This document shows, piece by piece, positions 33,383 to 42,620 of a stretch of 64,000 nucleotides of DNA. The DNA is taken from contig NZ_JAOWCB010000007.1 in NCBI RefSeq assembly GCF_026420845.1, positions 1 to 64,000 on the forward strand, read 5' to 3'. The position numbers and the translations under genes were made by a program. Position 1 is the first letter of the stretch; every line of letters begins with the position of its first letter. The stretch comes from Streptomyces sp. PR69. GTDB lineage: Bacteria; Actinomycetota; Actinomycetes; Streptomycetales; Streptomycetaceae. A model generated the notes under the pieces. It saw only the letters and a list, made by a program, of their open reading frames with translations, did not search any database and was not told the origin of the DNA.

Positions 33383-33470
33383 ACCCCTCCGGGGGAGGGA
33401 GAGTACGCGGGGCTGACGCCCCGCCCCCCCCCGTACGCGGCAGCTTCGCGCCGCGCCCCGGCTCCGCCCC

Positions 33471-33850
33471 CCCTGTGTGTGGCGGCTCCGGGACCGTGCC
33501 CCGTCTGGGCCCGTGCAGGCGGCGGCTTCTCGGCGGTGCCCCGCCGCGGGCCGTGTGGGTGGCGGGCTTCGGGCCGCGTCCCCGCCGCGTGCGCGTAGAG
33601 CGGTGGCTTTGGGGCGTGTCCCGTCCCTTGGGCACGTAGGCGGCGGTTTCGCGCCGGGGCTCGGTTTCGCACCCTGTGTGTGGCGGCTCCGGGACCGCAC
33701 CCCGGCTCCGGCCCGTGCAGGCGGCGGCTTCTCGGTCGTGCCCCCGCCGCGCGCGCGTAGAGCGGTGGCTTTAGGGCGTGTCCCGGCCCTTGGGCACGTA
33801 GGCGGCGGCTGCGCGCCGCGCCCCGGCTCCGCACCCTGTGTGTGACGGTT
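33471..33850. repeat. Imperfect long direct repeats in the murB-add intergenic region
   Basis: The 755 bases from 33346 to 34100 carry no gene I can support. Two copies of a GC-rich module start at 33471 and 33672 with CCCTGTGTGTGGCGGCTCCG; both contain the block GTGCAGGCGGCGGCTTCTCGG and then GTAGAGCGGTGGCTTT with CCTTGGGCACGTAGGCGGCG. A third partial copy starts at 33833, and fragments recur to about 34010. Reading frames through it are proline/arginine-rich and not protein-like. Confidence 0.75.
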
Positions 33851-34100
33851 TCTCGGCGGTGCCCCGTCTCTTGCTCGTGCAGGGGGCGTCTTCAGGGCTG
33901 TGCCCCCGTTCGCGGACTGTGCGGGAGGTGGCGGCGTGTGCGACGGCTCCGGGGCCGTGCCTCGTCTCCGGCCCCCGTGCAGGCGGCGGCCTTTTGGCCG
34001 TGCCCCGGTCGCAGGTGGGCGGGTTGTGGTGTCCGCAGCGCGGCGGGGTGCGGACTGGACGGCGGTGGTGGATGGGGGCCGGGCTCCGTGGGCGGGGGCG

Positions 34101-35123
34101 TTAGGACGCCAGCCAGGCGTCGATGTCCGCGAGGAGTTTCGTCTTGTTCTCCTCGGGGGCCGCGGAGGCGCGGACCGACTGGCGGGCCAGGGTGGCCAGT
34201 TCCTCGTCCGTGAAGGCGTGGTGGCGGCGGGCGATCTCGTACTGGGCTGCCAGGCGGGAGCCGAAGAGCAGGGGGTCGTCCGCGCCGAGGGCCATGGGGA
34301 CGCCCGCGTCGTACAGAGTGCGCAGGGGGACGTCCTCGGGCTTCTCGTAGACGCCGAGGGCCACGTTGGAGGCGGGGCAGACCTCGCAGGTCACTCCGCG
34401 GTCGGCCAGCCTGCGCAGCAGGCGCGGGTCCTCGGCCGCCCGGACGCCGTGGCCGATGCGGGAGGCGTGGAGGTCGTCCAGGCAGTCCCGTACGGAGGAG
34501 GGCCCGGTCAGCTCCCCGCCGTGCGGGGCGGCGAGCAGGCCGCCCGCGCGGGCGATGGCGAAGGCGCGGTCGAAGTCGCGCGCCATGCCCCGGCGCTCGT
34601 CGTTGGAGAGACCGAAGCCGACGATGCCGCGGTCCGCGTACCGCACCGCGAGCCGGGCGAGCGTGCGGGCGTCCAGGGGGTGCTTCATCCGGTTGGCGGC
34701 GACCAGGACGCGCATTCCGAGCCCGGTCTCCCGGGAGGCGCGCTCCACGGCGTCCAGGATGATCTCCAGCGCCGGGATGAGACCGCCGAGCATCGGGGCG
34801 TAGGAGGTGGGGTCGACCTGGATCTCCAGCCAGCCGGAGCCGTCCCGCACATCCTCCTGGGCCGCCTCGCGCACCAGCCGCTGGATGTCCTCGGGGGAGC
34901 GCAGACAGGACCGGGCGATGTCGTACAGCCGCTGGAAGCGGAACCAGCCGCGCTCATCGGTGGCCCGCAGCTTCGGGGGATGGCCGCCGGTGAGCGCGTC
35001 GGGCAGATGGACGCCGTACTTGTCGGCGAGCTCCAGCAGGGTCGTGGGCCGCATGGACCCGGTGAAGTGCAGATGCAGATGGGCCTTGGGCAGCAGGGAA
35101 AGATCTCTTGCGCGGCGCTCCAT
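34101..35123 (-). CDS. add: Adenosine deaminase
   Basis: 340 residues. Hydrolytic deamination of adenosine to inosine. The zinc motif LPKAHLHLHFTGSMRP, SRIGHGVRAAEDP, and the catalytic GADDPLLFGS are present. ATG 35123 (MERRARDLS) was preferred over the GTG at 35141, which has no ribosome-binding site. The family's catalytic Glu region reads DCLDDLHASRIGHG. It lies downstream of aspC on the same strand but behind a terminator. Confidence 0.92.
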   Translation of the reverse strand: MERRARDLSLLPKAHLHLHFTGSMRPTTLLELADKYGVHLPDALTGGHPPKLRATDERGWFRFQRLYDIARSCLRSPEDIQRLVREAAQEDVRDGSGWLEIQVDPTSYAPMLGGLIPALEIILDAVERASRETGLGMRVLVAANRMKHPLDARTLARLAVRYADRGIVGFGLSNDERRGMARDFDRAFAIARAGGLLAAPHGGELTGPSSVRDCLDDLHASRIGHGVRAAEDPRLLRRLADRGVTCEVCPASNVALGVYEKPEDVPLRTLYDAGVPMALGADDPLLFGSRLAAQYEIARRHHAFTDEELATLARQSVRASAAPEENKTKLLADIDAWLAS

Positions 35124-35207
35124 CAGGAGATCCTGCCGCACCCGAACGGCCTACGGCAGCCTCATTCCCCGATCGGGCCCTTGCTCGAATGTGTGCTCGC
35201 ACACACG

Positions 35208-35240
35208 CAGGGCCCCCGGCGCACCGCACCGGGGGCCCTG
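35208..35240. terminator. Strong hairpin between aspC and add
   Basis: A 12-bp perfect inverted repeat (CAGGGCCCCCGG with CCGGGGGCCCTG, nine-base loop) begins 20 bases after the aspC stop. No T-run, as usual in Streptomyces. Confidence 0.8.
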
Positions 35241-35259
35241 CATACTCGACGTCCGCAGC

Positions 35260-36486
35260 TCAGCCGCGAGCCTCCGCCAGCAGCTTCTGCATCCGCGACA
35301 CGCCCTCGACCAGGTCCTCGTCGCCCAGGGCGTACGACAGCCGCAGATAGCCCGGCGTGCCGAACGCCTCGCCCGGCACCACCGCGACCTCGGCCTCCTC
35401 CAGGATCAGCGCCGCCAGCTCGACCGTGGTCTGCGGGCGCTTGCCGCGGATCTCCTTGCCGAGCAGCCCCTTGACCGACGGGTAGGCGTAGAACGCGCCC
35501 TCCGGCTCCGGGCACACCACGCCGTCGATCTCGTTGAGCATCCGCACGATCGTCTGCCGGCGGCGGTCGAAGGCGGTGCGCATCTCGGCGACCGCGTCCA
35601 GGCTGCCCGACACGGCCGCCAGCGCCGCGACCTGGGCGACGTTCGACACATTCGAGGTGGCGTGCGACTGGAGGTTGGTCGCGGCCTTCACCACGTCCTT
35701 CGGGCCGATGACCCACCCGACGCGCCAGCCGGTCATGGCATAGGTCTTGGCGACGCCGTTGACGACGATGCACTTCTCGCGCAGCTCGGGCACCAGCGCG
35801 GGCAGCGAGGTGAACTCCGCGTCGCCGTACACCAGGTGCTCGTAGATCTCGTCGGTGAGGACCCACAGGCCGTGCTCATGGGCCCAGCGGCCGATCGCCT
35901 CGGCGTCCTCGCGGCTGTAGACCGCGCCGGTCGGGTTCGACGGGGAGACGAAGAGCACGACCTTCGTCCGCTCCGTGCGCGCCGCCTCCAGCTGCTCGAC
36001 CGAGACCCGGTAGCCGGTCGTCTCGTCCGCGACCACCTCGACCGGCACGCCGCCCGCGAGCCGGATCGACTCCGGGTACGTCGTCCAGTACGGCGCGGGG
36101 ACGATCACCTCGTCGCCCGGGTCCAGGATCGCCGCGAAGGCCTCGTAGATCGCCTGCTTGCCGCCGTTGGTCACCAGGATCTGGGCGGGGTCGACCTCGT
36201 AGCCGGAGTCGCGCAGCGTCTTGGCGGCGATGGCCTGCTTCAGCTCCGGCAGCCCGCCGGCGGGGGTGTAGCGGTGGTACTTGGGGTTGCGGCAGGCCTC
36301 GATCGCGGCCTCGACGATGTAGTCGGGAGTCGGGAAGTCGGGTTCACCCGCGCCGAAGCCGATCACCGGGCGTCCGGCGGCCTTGAGGGCCTTGGCCTTG
36401 GCGTCGACGGCAAGGGTCGCGGACTCGGAGATCGCGCCGACGCGCGCGGAGACCCGGCGCTCGGTCGGAGGGGTTGCAGCGCTCAT
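35260..36486 (-). CDS. aspC: Aspartate aminotransferase (class I, PLP-dependent)
   Basis: 408 residues of the Ib subgroup. Visible: [48 protein letters not shown], and the PLP-lysine region [18 protein letters not shown], ending with [13 protein letters not shown]. Converts aspartate and 2-oxoglutarate to oxaloacetate and glutamate. ATG 36486 ([13 protein letters not shown]) gives the Streptomyces length; an in-frame ATG at 36495 is possible. Confidence 0.94.
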   Translation of the reverse strand: MSAATPPTERRVSARVGAISESATLAVDAKAKALKAAGRPVIGFGAGEPDFPTPDYIVEAAIEACRNPKYHRYTPAGGLPELKQAIAAKTLRDSGYEVDPAQILVTNGGKQAIYEAFAAILDPGDEVIVPAPYWTTYPESIRLAGGVPVEVVADETTGYRVSVEQLEAARTERTKVVLFVSPSNPTGAVYSREDAEAIGRWAHEHGLWVLTDEIYEHLVYGDAEFTSLPALVPELREKCIVVNGVAKTYAMTGWRVGWVIGPKDVVKAATNLQSHATSNVSNVAQVAALAAVSGSLDAVAEMRTAFDRRRQTIVRMLNEIDGVVCPEPEGAFYAYPSVKGLLGKEIRGKRPQTTVELAALILEEAEVAVVPGEAFGTPGYLRLSYALGDEDLVEGVSRMQKLLAEARG

Positions 36487-36736
36487 GGGGGCCATCGTTC
36501 CAGACGGCTTACTCACCCGACACACAGGTTTCGCGGAGCGGACACAATGCGCCGTCATCCGGTCGGGTGCGCTCCTGCCGGGGGCCCGGCGGGCGGGGCG
36601 GCAGGGGCCGCGGGGGTAGCGGCAGGGTCCCGCGGGGGTATCTGTTCGACGTCAGGCCTGGGAACACGTACACTCACTCCTCGTTGGCCCTCACCGGACG
36701 GCTCCGCGGATGCTGTAGGTTTGGGGGGAACCACAA

Positions 36737-36809
36737 AGGGTCGTAGCTCAATTGGTAGAGCACTGGTCTCCAAAACCAGCGGTTGGGGGTTCAAGTCCCT
36801 CCGGCCCTG
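36737..36809 (+). tRNA. tRNA-Trp (CCA)
   Basis: 73 nt, acceptor AGGGTCG/CGGCCCT, anticodon loop CTCCAAA giving CCA, T-loop GTTCAAGTC. Lies 121 bases upstream of secE and divergent from aspC, the usual Streptomyces order. Confidence 0.96.
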
Positions 36810-36930
36810 CTACACACACCTTTCACCAGGCTGTGTGCGCGCCGTGTGCGCAAGTACGTACGTCAGACGCACCGCCGTGCGGCTCCACCGGGCGCGGCAC
36901 GGCCACGACCCGGGAATCAGGTGAGAGATC

Positions 36931-37218
36931 GTGACGGACGCCGTAGGCTCCATCGACATGCCTGATGCCGAGGACGAGACTCCGGACTCCAAGAAGAAGA
37001 CCCGCAAGGGCGGCAAGCGCGGAAAGAGGGGCCCGCTGGGCCGGCTCGCGCTGTTCTACCGCCAGATCGTCGCTGAACTGCGCAAGGTCGTCTGGCCTAC
37101 GCGCAACCAGCTGACGACGTACACCACTGTGGTGATTATTTTCGTCGTCATCATGATCAGCCTGGTGACCGTGATTGACTATGGCTTCTCGGAAGCAGTC
37201 AAGTACGTCTTCGGCTGA
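36931..37218 (+). CDS. secE: Preprotein translocase subunit SecE
   Basis: 95 residues. An N-terminal charged region with a Lys/Arg block (KKKTRKGGKRGKRG) precedes the conserved amphipathic FYRQIVAELRKVVWPTRNQL and one transmembrane helix (TTVVIIFVVIMISLVTVIDY). SecE clamps SecY in the export channel. GTG start with AGGTGAG upstream; probably co-transcribed with nusG. Confidence 0.97.
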   Translation: MTDAVGSIDMPDAEDETPDSKKKTRKGGKRGKRGPLGRLALFYRQIVAELRKVVWPTRNQLTTYTTVVIIFVVIMISLVTVIDYGFSEAVKYVFG

Positions 37219-37293
37219 TCCGCGGAGGGCGCCTGACCCGGCGCCCGTTTTCGCATGTTCCACCCCATCTGTATCCAGGAAGAAGCAGCCACC

Positions 37294-38172
37294 GTGTCTG
37301 ACCCGAACCTGAACGACCGCAGCGAGTCGATCGAGTCCGCCGAGGACCAGCTCGACATCGTTGAGGCGGCGGACGCTGTGGAGCCGGACCAGGCGGAAGC
37401 CGCCGAGGCCGCCGCGGGCGAGCCCGCCGAGCAGGCGGCCGTGCGCACCGAGGGGGACGCCGAGTCGGAGGCCGCCGAGGCCGCCGATGAGGCACAGGCT
37501 GAGGAGGCCGCGGAAGCCGTGGCCGAGGAGGCGGCGGAGCCCGAGACGGCGTCCGTCGACCCGGTCGCCGCACTGCGCGAGGAGCTGCGCGGCCTTCCCG
37601 GCGAGTGGTACGTCATCCACACCTACGCCGGCTACGAGAAGCGTGTGAAGGCCAACCTGGAGCAGCGCGCCGTCTCGCTGAACGTCGAGGACTTCATCTA
37701 CCAGGCCGAGGTCCCCGAGGAAGAGATCGTCCAGATCAAGAACGGCGAGCGGAAGAACGTCCGGCAGAACAAGCTGCCCGGCTATGTGCTCGTCCGGATG
37801 GACCTGACGAACGAGTCCTGGGGCGTCGTCCGCAACACGCCTGGCGTCACCGGCTTCGTCGGCAACGCCTACGACCCGTACCCGCTGACCCTGGACGAGA
37901 TCGTCAAGATGCTCGCCCCGGAGGCCGAGGAGAAGGCCGCCCGTGAGGCCGCGGAGGCGGAGGGCAAGCCGGCTCCGGCCCGCAAGGTCGAGGTCCAGGT
38001 GCTGGACTTCGAGGTCGGCGACTCGGTCACCGTCACCGACGGCCCGTTCGCCACGCTCCAGGCCACCATCAACGAGATCAACGCCGACTCGAAGAAGGTC
38101 AAGGGCCTTGTCGAGATCTTCGGCCGCGAGACCCCGGTCGAGCTGAGCTTCGACCAGATTCAGAAGAACTGA
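37294..38172 (+). CDS. nusG: Transcription termination/antitermination factor NusG
   Basis: 292 residues, longer than E. coli NusG because of an acidic Ala/Glu-rich N-terminal extension of about 95 residues, usual in Streptomyces. The NGN domain starts at [20 protein letters not shown] and includes [20 protein letters not shown]; the KOW domain is [18 protein letters not shown] near the C-terminus. The GTG giving VSDPNLNDR was chosen over an upstream ATG (37255) by homology. AGGAAGAA lies somewhat far upstream. Confidence 0.95.
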   Translation: MSDPNLNDRSESIESAEDQLDIVEAADAVEPDQAEAAEAAAGEPAEQAAVRTEGDAESEAAEAADEAQAEEAAEAVAEEAAEPETASVDPVAALREELRGLPGEWYVIHTYAGYEKRVKANLEQRAVSLNVEDFIYQAEVPEEEIVQIKNGERKNVRQNKLPGYVLVRMDLTNESWGVVRNTPGVTGFVGNAYDPYPLTLDEIVKMLAPEAEEKAAREAAEAEGKPAPARKVEVQVLDFEVGDSVTVTDGPFATLQATINEINADSKKVKGLVEIFGRETPVELSFDQIQKN

Positions 38173-38212
38173 CGGCCACGACGGCCCGCGTTCTCTGAAA
38201 CGACGCGTCCGG

Positions 38213-38258
38213 GCAGGTCAGTGCGGCTCTCGCGGCCGTGCTGACCTGCTCGGTTTTT
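38213..38258 (+). terminator. Terminator after nusG
   Basis: GCAGGTCAGTGCGGC pairs with GCGGCCGTGCTGACCTGC (small internal irregularity), followed by TCGGTTTTT. A rare case here of a stem followed by a T-run. Confidence 0.85.
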
Positions 38259-38354
38259 AGCCGTGCAGCTATACCCGTTATCGTTGTGCGGTATGCCTCC
38301 ATCCGGATGATCGGGTGGAGCGCTGAACACTCTCACTAGGACCCGGAGAGAGCA

Positions 38355-38789
38355 ATGCCTCCCAAGAAGAAGAAGGTCACGGGGCTGATCAAGCTCCAGA
38401 TCCAGGCCGGCGCCGCCAACCCGGCCCCGCCGGTCGGCCCGGCGCTGGGTCAGCACGGCGTCAACATCATGGAGTTCTGCAAGGCCTACAACGCCGCGAC
38501 CGAGTCGCAGCGCGGTTGGGTCATCCCGGTGGAGATCACGGTCTACGAGGACCGTTCCTTCACCTTCATCACCAAGACCCCGCCGGCGTCGCGGATGATC
38601 CTCAAGGCCGCGGGCGTGGAGAAGGGCTCCGGCGAGCCGCACAAGACCAAGGTCGCCAAGCTGACGCGCGACCAGGTCCGCGAGATCGCCACCACCAAGA
38701 TGCCCGACCTGAACGCGAACGACCTGGACGCCGCCGAGAAGATCATCGCCGGCACCGCCCGTTCCATGGGCATCACGGTCGAGGGCTGA
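38355..38789 (+). CDS. rplK: 50S ribosomal protein L11
   Basis: 144 residues: [20 protein letters not shown] with [20 protein letters not shown], the proline-rich N-domain that binds thiopeptides in other species, and a C-domain ending [15 protein letters not shown]. It organises the GTPase centre of the ribosome. ATG with GGAGAGAG upstream. It forms an operon with rplA, where L1 is known in bacteria to repress by binding the leader. Confidence 0.98.
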
Positions 38790-38896
38790 ACACCCCCGAT
38801 TGAGCACGCGGCGGAAGCCGCATGTTCAGCACAGAGTGGAAGGGCCACGCGCTGGCCCGGACCACGACTCCACACCTGAACTGAGCAGGAGAAGAA

Positions 38897-39619
38897 GTGA
38901 AGCGCAGCAAGGCTCTCCGCGGCGCGGACGCCAAGGTCGACCGGGAGCGCAACTACGCCCCCCTCGAGGCCGTCCGTCTCGCCAAGGAAACCGCCACCAC
39001 CAAGTTCGACGGCACCGTCGAGGTCGCCTTCCGCCTGGGCGTCGACCCGCGCAAGGCCGACCAGATGGTCCGTGGCACCGTGAACCTCCCGCACGGCACC
39101 GGCAAGACCGCCCGGGTCCTGGTCTTCGCGACCGGTGACCGTGCCGAGGCCGCGCGTGCCGCGGGCGCCGACATCGTCGGCGCCGACGAGCTCATCGACG
39201 AGGTCTCGAAGGGCCGTCTGGACTTCGACGCCGTCGTCGCCACCCCGGACCTCATGGGCAAGGTCGGCCGCCTCGGCCGGGTCCTCGGCCCCCGTGGTCT
39301 GATGCCGAACCCGAAGACCGGCACCGTCACCCCCGATGTCGCCAAGGCTGTGAACGACATCAAGGGCGGCAAGATCGAGTTCCGGGTCGACAAGCACTCG
39401 AACCTGCACTTCATCATCGGCAAGGTCTCCTTCGACGAGGCCAAGCTGGTGGAGAACTACGGCGCGGCTCTGGAGGAGATCCTCCGTCTGAAGCCGTCCG
39501 CCGCGAAGGGCCGCTACATCAAGAAGGCGACCCTGACCACCACGATGGGCCCCGGCATCCCGCTGGACGCCAACCGCACCCGCAACCTCCTCGTCGAGGA
39601 GGACCCGGCGGCCGTCTGA
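38897..39619 (+). CDS. rplA: 50S ribosomal protein L1
   Basis: 240 residues. [20 protein letters not shown] at the start, the family signature [20 protein letters not shown] in the second domain, and a normal C-terminus. It builds the L1 stalk and is the translational repressor of rplKA. GTG start with GCAGGAGAAG upstream. Confidence 0.98.
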   Translation: MKRSKALRGADAKVDRERNYAPLEAVRLAKETATTKFDGTVEVAFRLGVDPRKADQMVRGTVNLPHGTGKTARVLVFATGDRAEAARAAGADIVGADELIDEVSKGRLDFDAVVATPDLMGKVGRLGRVLGPRGLMPNPKTGTVTPDVAKAVNDIKGGKIEFRVDKHSNLHFIIGKVSFDEAKLVENYGAALEEILRLKPSAAKGRYIKKATLTTTMGPGIPLDANRTRNLLVEEDPAAV

Positions 39620-39676
39620 CGCCGACGGCAGCCAGGGGTCTCGCCGTAGCGTCATACGGCGGGCAGGCGCGCTGAG

Positions 39677-39722
39677 AACCGGCCCTCGCACCCTCTCTGA
39701 GGTGGCGGGGGCCGGTTTTTTC
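39677..39722 (+). terminator. Terminator after rplA
   Basis: AACCGGCCC pairs with GGGCCGGTT and is followed by TTTTT; it lies about 60 bases behind the rplA stop. Confidence 0.85.
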
Positions 39723-39790
39723 GATGTGGGGGGTGTCGTACGCATGCGCTACGGTTCTGGGGTTCGCGAAAGAAAAACGAGGGGTGGGGC

Positions 39791-40747
39791 ATGAGCATGT
39801 CCGCATGGAGGCGCGCGGGCGTCTCGCTGACCGCTGTGGCCGTCGTCGCCGGTGTGGCCGGGTGCCAGGGCGGCAGCGACAAGAAGGCCGTCAACGAGCC
39901 CAAGGACTCGTCCCGCTCGGCGGCGACCGAGGTCATCACGGCCGCGTACAAGAAGACCGCCGAGGCGAAGTCGGCCAAGATCCGCATGACGATGTCCATG
40001 CCCGCGGGCATGGACGGCGTCAAGGGCGGCGAGATGGAGATGTCCGGCGTCATGGGGTGGGACCCCACGCTGATGGACATCACCGTGAAGGGCGAGGCGT
40101 TCAAGGCCGACCCGGACGCTCCCGAGCAGATGCGCATGGTGTGGCTCGACAACGTCGTGTACCTGGACATGGGTGCCCAGCAGGCCGCCAAGATGGACGG
40201 CAAGCGCTGGATGAAGCTGGACATCACGGCCGCCGCCGAGGCGTCGGGCGACAAGGCGCTGCAGAAGCAGATGACCTCCGGCCTGGAGAACATGAACCAG
40301 GACCCGGCCAAGCAGCTGGCGCTGCTGCTTGACTCGCCCAACCTCAAGCACGTTGGTCCGGAGAAGATCGACGGCACGGACACCCAGCACTACAAGGGCA
40401 CGCTCTCCGTCGAGGAGATGATGAAGTCCAATGAGTCGCTCTCCGTCCTCAGCGACGAGGAGCGCAAGGAGCTGCTGGCCAATGTGAAGAAGGCCGGCAT
40501 CAAGGACTACGACACCGAGGTCTGGGTCAACGAGGACGGCTACCCCGTCCGGATGGTCGTCGGGATGGGCACCCCCCAGGGCGCCGTGAAGATGACCGCC
40601 GACTACTCCGACTACGGCGCCAAGGCCGAGGTCCAGGCGCCGCCCGCCGGGGAGACCTTGGACCTCATGGAGATGTTCGAGGAGCTGGGCAAGGCGATGC
40701 AGGAGGGCGACGGCGCCTCCGCCGAGGAGCCCGCGCTCCAGGGCTGA
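39791..40747 (+). CDS. Putative lipoprotein (LppX/LprG-like fold)
   Basis: 318 residues. A signal peptide with a lipobox (LTAVAVVAGVAGC, Cys at about residue 25) is followed by a mature part starting GGSDKKAVNEPKD. Repeated WMKLDI, DPAKQLALLLDSPNLKHVGP and KGTLSVEEMM stretches fit the LolA/LppX-like half-barrel family that carries lipids or probes the envelope. Found between rplA and rplJ in other Streptomyces; function unknown. GGGGTGGGG lies before the ATG. Confidence 0.85.
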   Translation: MSMSAWRRAGVSLTAVAVVAGVAGCQGGSDKKAVNEPKDSSRSAATEVITAAYKKTAEAKSAKIRMTMSMPAGMDGVKGGEMEMSGVMGWDPTLMDITVKGEAFKADPDAPEQMRMVWLDNVVYLDMGAQQAAKMDGKRWMKLDITAAAEASGDKALQKQMTSGLENMNQDPAKQLALLLDSPNLKHVGPEKIDGTDTQHYKGTLSVEEMMKSNESLSVLSDEERKELLANVKKAGIKDYDTEVWVNEDGYPVRMVVGMGTPQGAVKMTADYSDYGAKAEVQAPPAGETLDLMEMFEELGKAMQEGDGASAEEPALQG

Positions 40748-40809
40748 CGGCTCCGGGCGTCACTCCGGCGGCCCGATTTGCCTGACCGGGAATCGTTCAC
40801 GTACTCTTC

Positions 40810-41030
40810 CACAGAAGCCAAAGACCGCTGGTCGTCACCGTGCCCGTACGCGGGTGCGGAGGCCGAAGGATCCGCTAGCTGCGGACGACCCGCGCAGGTG
40901 ACTGTGGAAAGCTCCTGAAGAGACTCACGTCCGATTCGGTCGAGCTACGCCCCGTGCGCCTGCGCCGGGGCGTTTCGTTTTGCCCAGTCCCCTCCTTCGT
41001 CGATCCCGTGCGGTCCGAATCACCCGGAAG
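40810..41030 (+). ncRNA. Ribosomal protein L10 leader RNA
   Basis: The untranslated region before rplJ begins with the typical ACAGAAGCCAAAGACCGCTGGTC-like sequence (here starting near 40812), includes a long conserved arm, and ends in an attenuator hairpin. In bacteria the L10(L12)4 complex binds this leader and represses rplJL. Boundaries are approximate. Confidence 0.8.
40947..40982 (+). terminator. Attenuator hairpin in the L10 leader
   Basis: ACGCCCCG pairs with CGGGGCGT around an 11-base loop and is followed by TTCGTTTTG. It lies about 60 bases before the rplJ start, so it can stop transcription before the gene. Confidence 0.75.
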
Positions 41031-41043
41031 GAGGCCGAGGCTC

Positions 41044-41571
41044 ATGGCGACGTCCGACAAGGTCGCAGCCGTCGAGGAGATCACGCAGAAGCTGCGCGAC
41101 TCCAACGCGGCTGTGGTGACCTCTTACACCGGACTGAGCGTGGCGCAGCTCAAGCAGCTCCGTCGTTCTCTCGGCGAGAACGCTCAGTACCGAGTGGTGA
41201 AGAACACGCTGACCAAGATCGCGGCCAAGGAGGCCGGGGTCGAGCTGGACGAGCACCTCAAGGGCTCCACGGCTGTCGCCTTTGTGACCGGTGACCCGGT
41301 CGAGGCGGCTAAGGGTCTTCGTGACTTCGCCAAGGAGAACCCCGCGCTCGTCATCAAGGGCGGTGTCCTTGACGGCAAGGCGCTGTCCGCCGACGAGATC
41401 AAGAAGCTTGCGGACCTTGAGTCCCGCGAGGTTCTGCTCAGCAAGCTGGCGGGCGCCATGAAGGGCAAGCAGTCCCAGGCTGCCGCGCTCTTCCAGGCGC
41501 TTCCCTCGAAGTTCGTCCGCACCGCGGAGGCGCTTCGTGCCAAGAAGGCCGAGCAGGGCGGTGCCGAGTAA
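41044..41571 (+). CDS. rplJ: 50S ribosomal protein L10
   Basis: 175 residues, [20 protein letters not shown] with [20 protein letters not shown] and a C-terminal helix that binds L7/L12 dimers. It is the base of the ribosomal stalk. GGAAGGAGG lies upstream of ATG 41044; in-frame codons before it belong to the leader. Confidence 0.98.
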   Translation: MATSDKVAAVEEITQKLRDSNAAVVTSYTGLSVAQLKQLRRSLGENAQYRVVKNTLTKIAAKEAGVELDEHLKGSTAVAFVTGDPVEAAKGLRDFAKENPALVIKGGVLDGKALSADEIKKLADLESREVLLSKLAGAMKGKQSQAAALFQALPSKFVRTAEALRAKKAEQGGAE

Positions 41572-41695
41572 TTCGGCTCGCGCATTGGCCGCCGTCGCCT
41601 AGGCACGCCTAGCCGGCACGGCCGCAGCGGGCCGAACGTACGCCCGCCTCATATGTACATCCGGCACCAGCCGACTTAGTGGAAGGACCGCCACC

Positions 41696-42085
41696 ATGGC
41701 GAAGCTCTCTCAGGAAGACCTGCTCGCGCAGTTCGAGGAGATGACCCTCATCGAGCTCTCCGAGTTCGTGAAGGCGTTCGAGGAGAAGTTCGACGTCACC
41801 GCCGCCGCTCCGGCCGCCGTCGTCGCCGCCGCCCCGGGCGTCCCGGGCGCGGGCGCCGAGGCCGCCGAGGAGAAGGACGAGTTCGACGTCATCCTCACCG
41901 GCGCCGGCGACAAGAAGATCCAGGTCATCAAGGTCGTGCGTGAGCTGACCTCCCTGGGTCTGAAGGAGGCCAAGGACCTCGTGGACGGCACCCCGAAGCC
42001 GGTCCTCGAGAAGGTCGCCAAGGACGCCGCCGACAAGGCCGCCGAGGCCCTCAAGGGCGCCGGCGCCTCCGTCGAGGTCAAGTGA
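41696..42085 (+). CDS. rplL: 50S ribosomal protein L7/L12
   Basis: 129 residues. N-terminal dimerisation domain [20 protein letters not shown], an Ala-rich hinge, and the C-domain [20 protein letters not shown] with VKEL-like [15 protein letters not shown]. It recruits translation factors. GGAAGGA precedes the ATG. Confidence 0.98.
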   Translation: MAKLSQEDLLAQFEEMTLIELSEFVKAFEEKFDVTAAAPAAVVAAAPGVPGAGAEAAEEKDEFDVILTGAGDKKIQVIKVVRELTSLGLKEAKDLVDGTPKPVLEKVAKDAADKAAEALKGAGASVEVK

Positions 42086-42134
42086 CCCCACTGAGCTCCT
42101 GAGCCGGCCGCTCGCGGCGGCTTGAGACTCGAAC

Positions 42135-42170
42135 CGAAGGGCGATCACCCAACCGGGTGATCGCCCTTCG
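42135..42170. terminator. Perfect 16-bp hairpin between rplL and rpoB
   Basis: CGAAGGGCGATCACCC, loop AACC, then GGGTGATCGCCCTTCG. It lies 50 bases after rplL. No T-run follows, and rpoB is usually partly co-transcribed from upstream, so it may be an attenuator or processing site rather than a full stop. The remaining bases to rpoB (42171-42620) hold no gene and should contain the rpoB promoter region. Confidence 0.75.
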
Positions 42171-42620
42171 GCGTACCCGTGACGTCTGTCTTGCACTCGC
42201 CGACATGGCGAGTATGGTGATCTTCGCCGTGCGCCCCGCTCGCTGGGGGCCTTGACGAACCGCACGTAGCGCGCAATTCTCAGGACGCGTCGGCACAGCG
42301 ATCCGTATCCGAGGCATGGATCGCCGGCCGGACGGGCAGTATCGGGGTGCGCCACATGGCGCGTGGCTAACCGCGGAGATGAGAACAACGAGGGTCGTGG
42401 ATACCCGCACTGGACATCAGTGGGCCAGGTGGCTACACTGACCCTTTGCGCTGCCTGTTAGCTGCTCCCTGCCCGTCACCAGGGGCATGCCCTCGTACGA
42501 GCACACCGACCGAAACGGCCCTGACCTGGTCCTTTGACCAGTCGGGAGATGTTCTGTCGCCGTGCCCGACCTGGGACCGGTACGCGCGTAGTGAGTCCGA
42601 GCCCTCGGAAGGACCCCCTC

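Noticed and set aside
33346..34100. Several open frames in the murB-add spacer
   Set aside because: They read through imperfect DNA repeats, have Arg/Pro/Gly-rich composition and no ribosome-binding sites.
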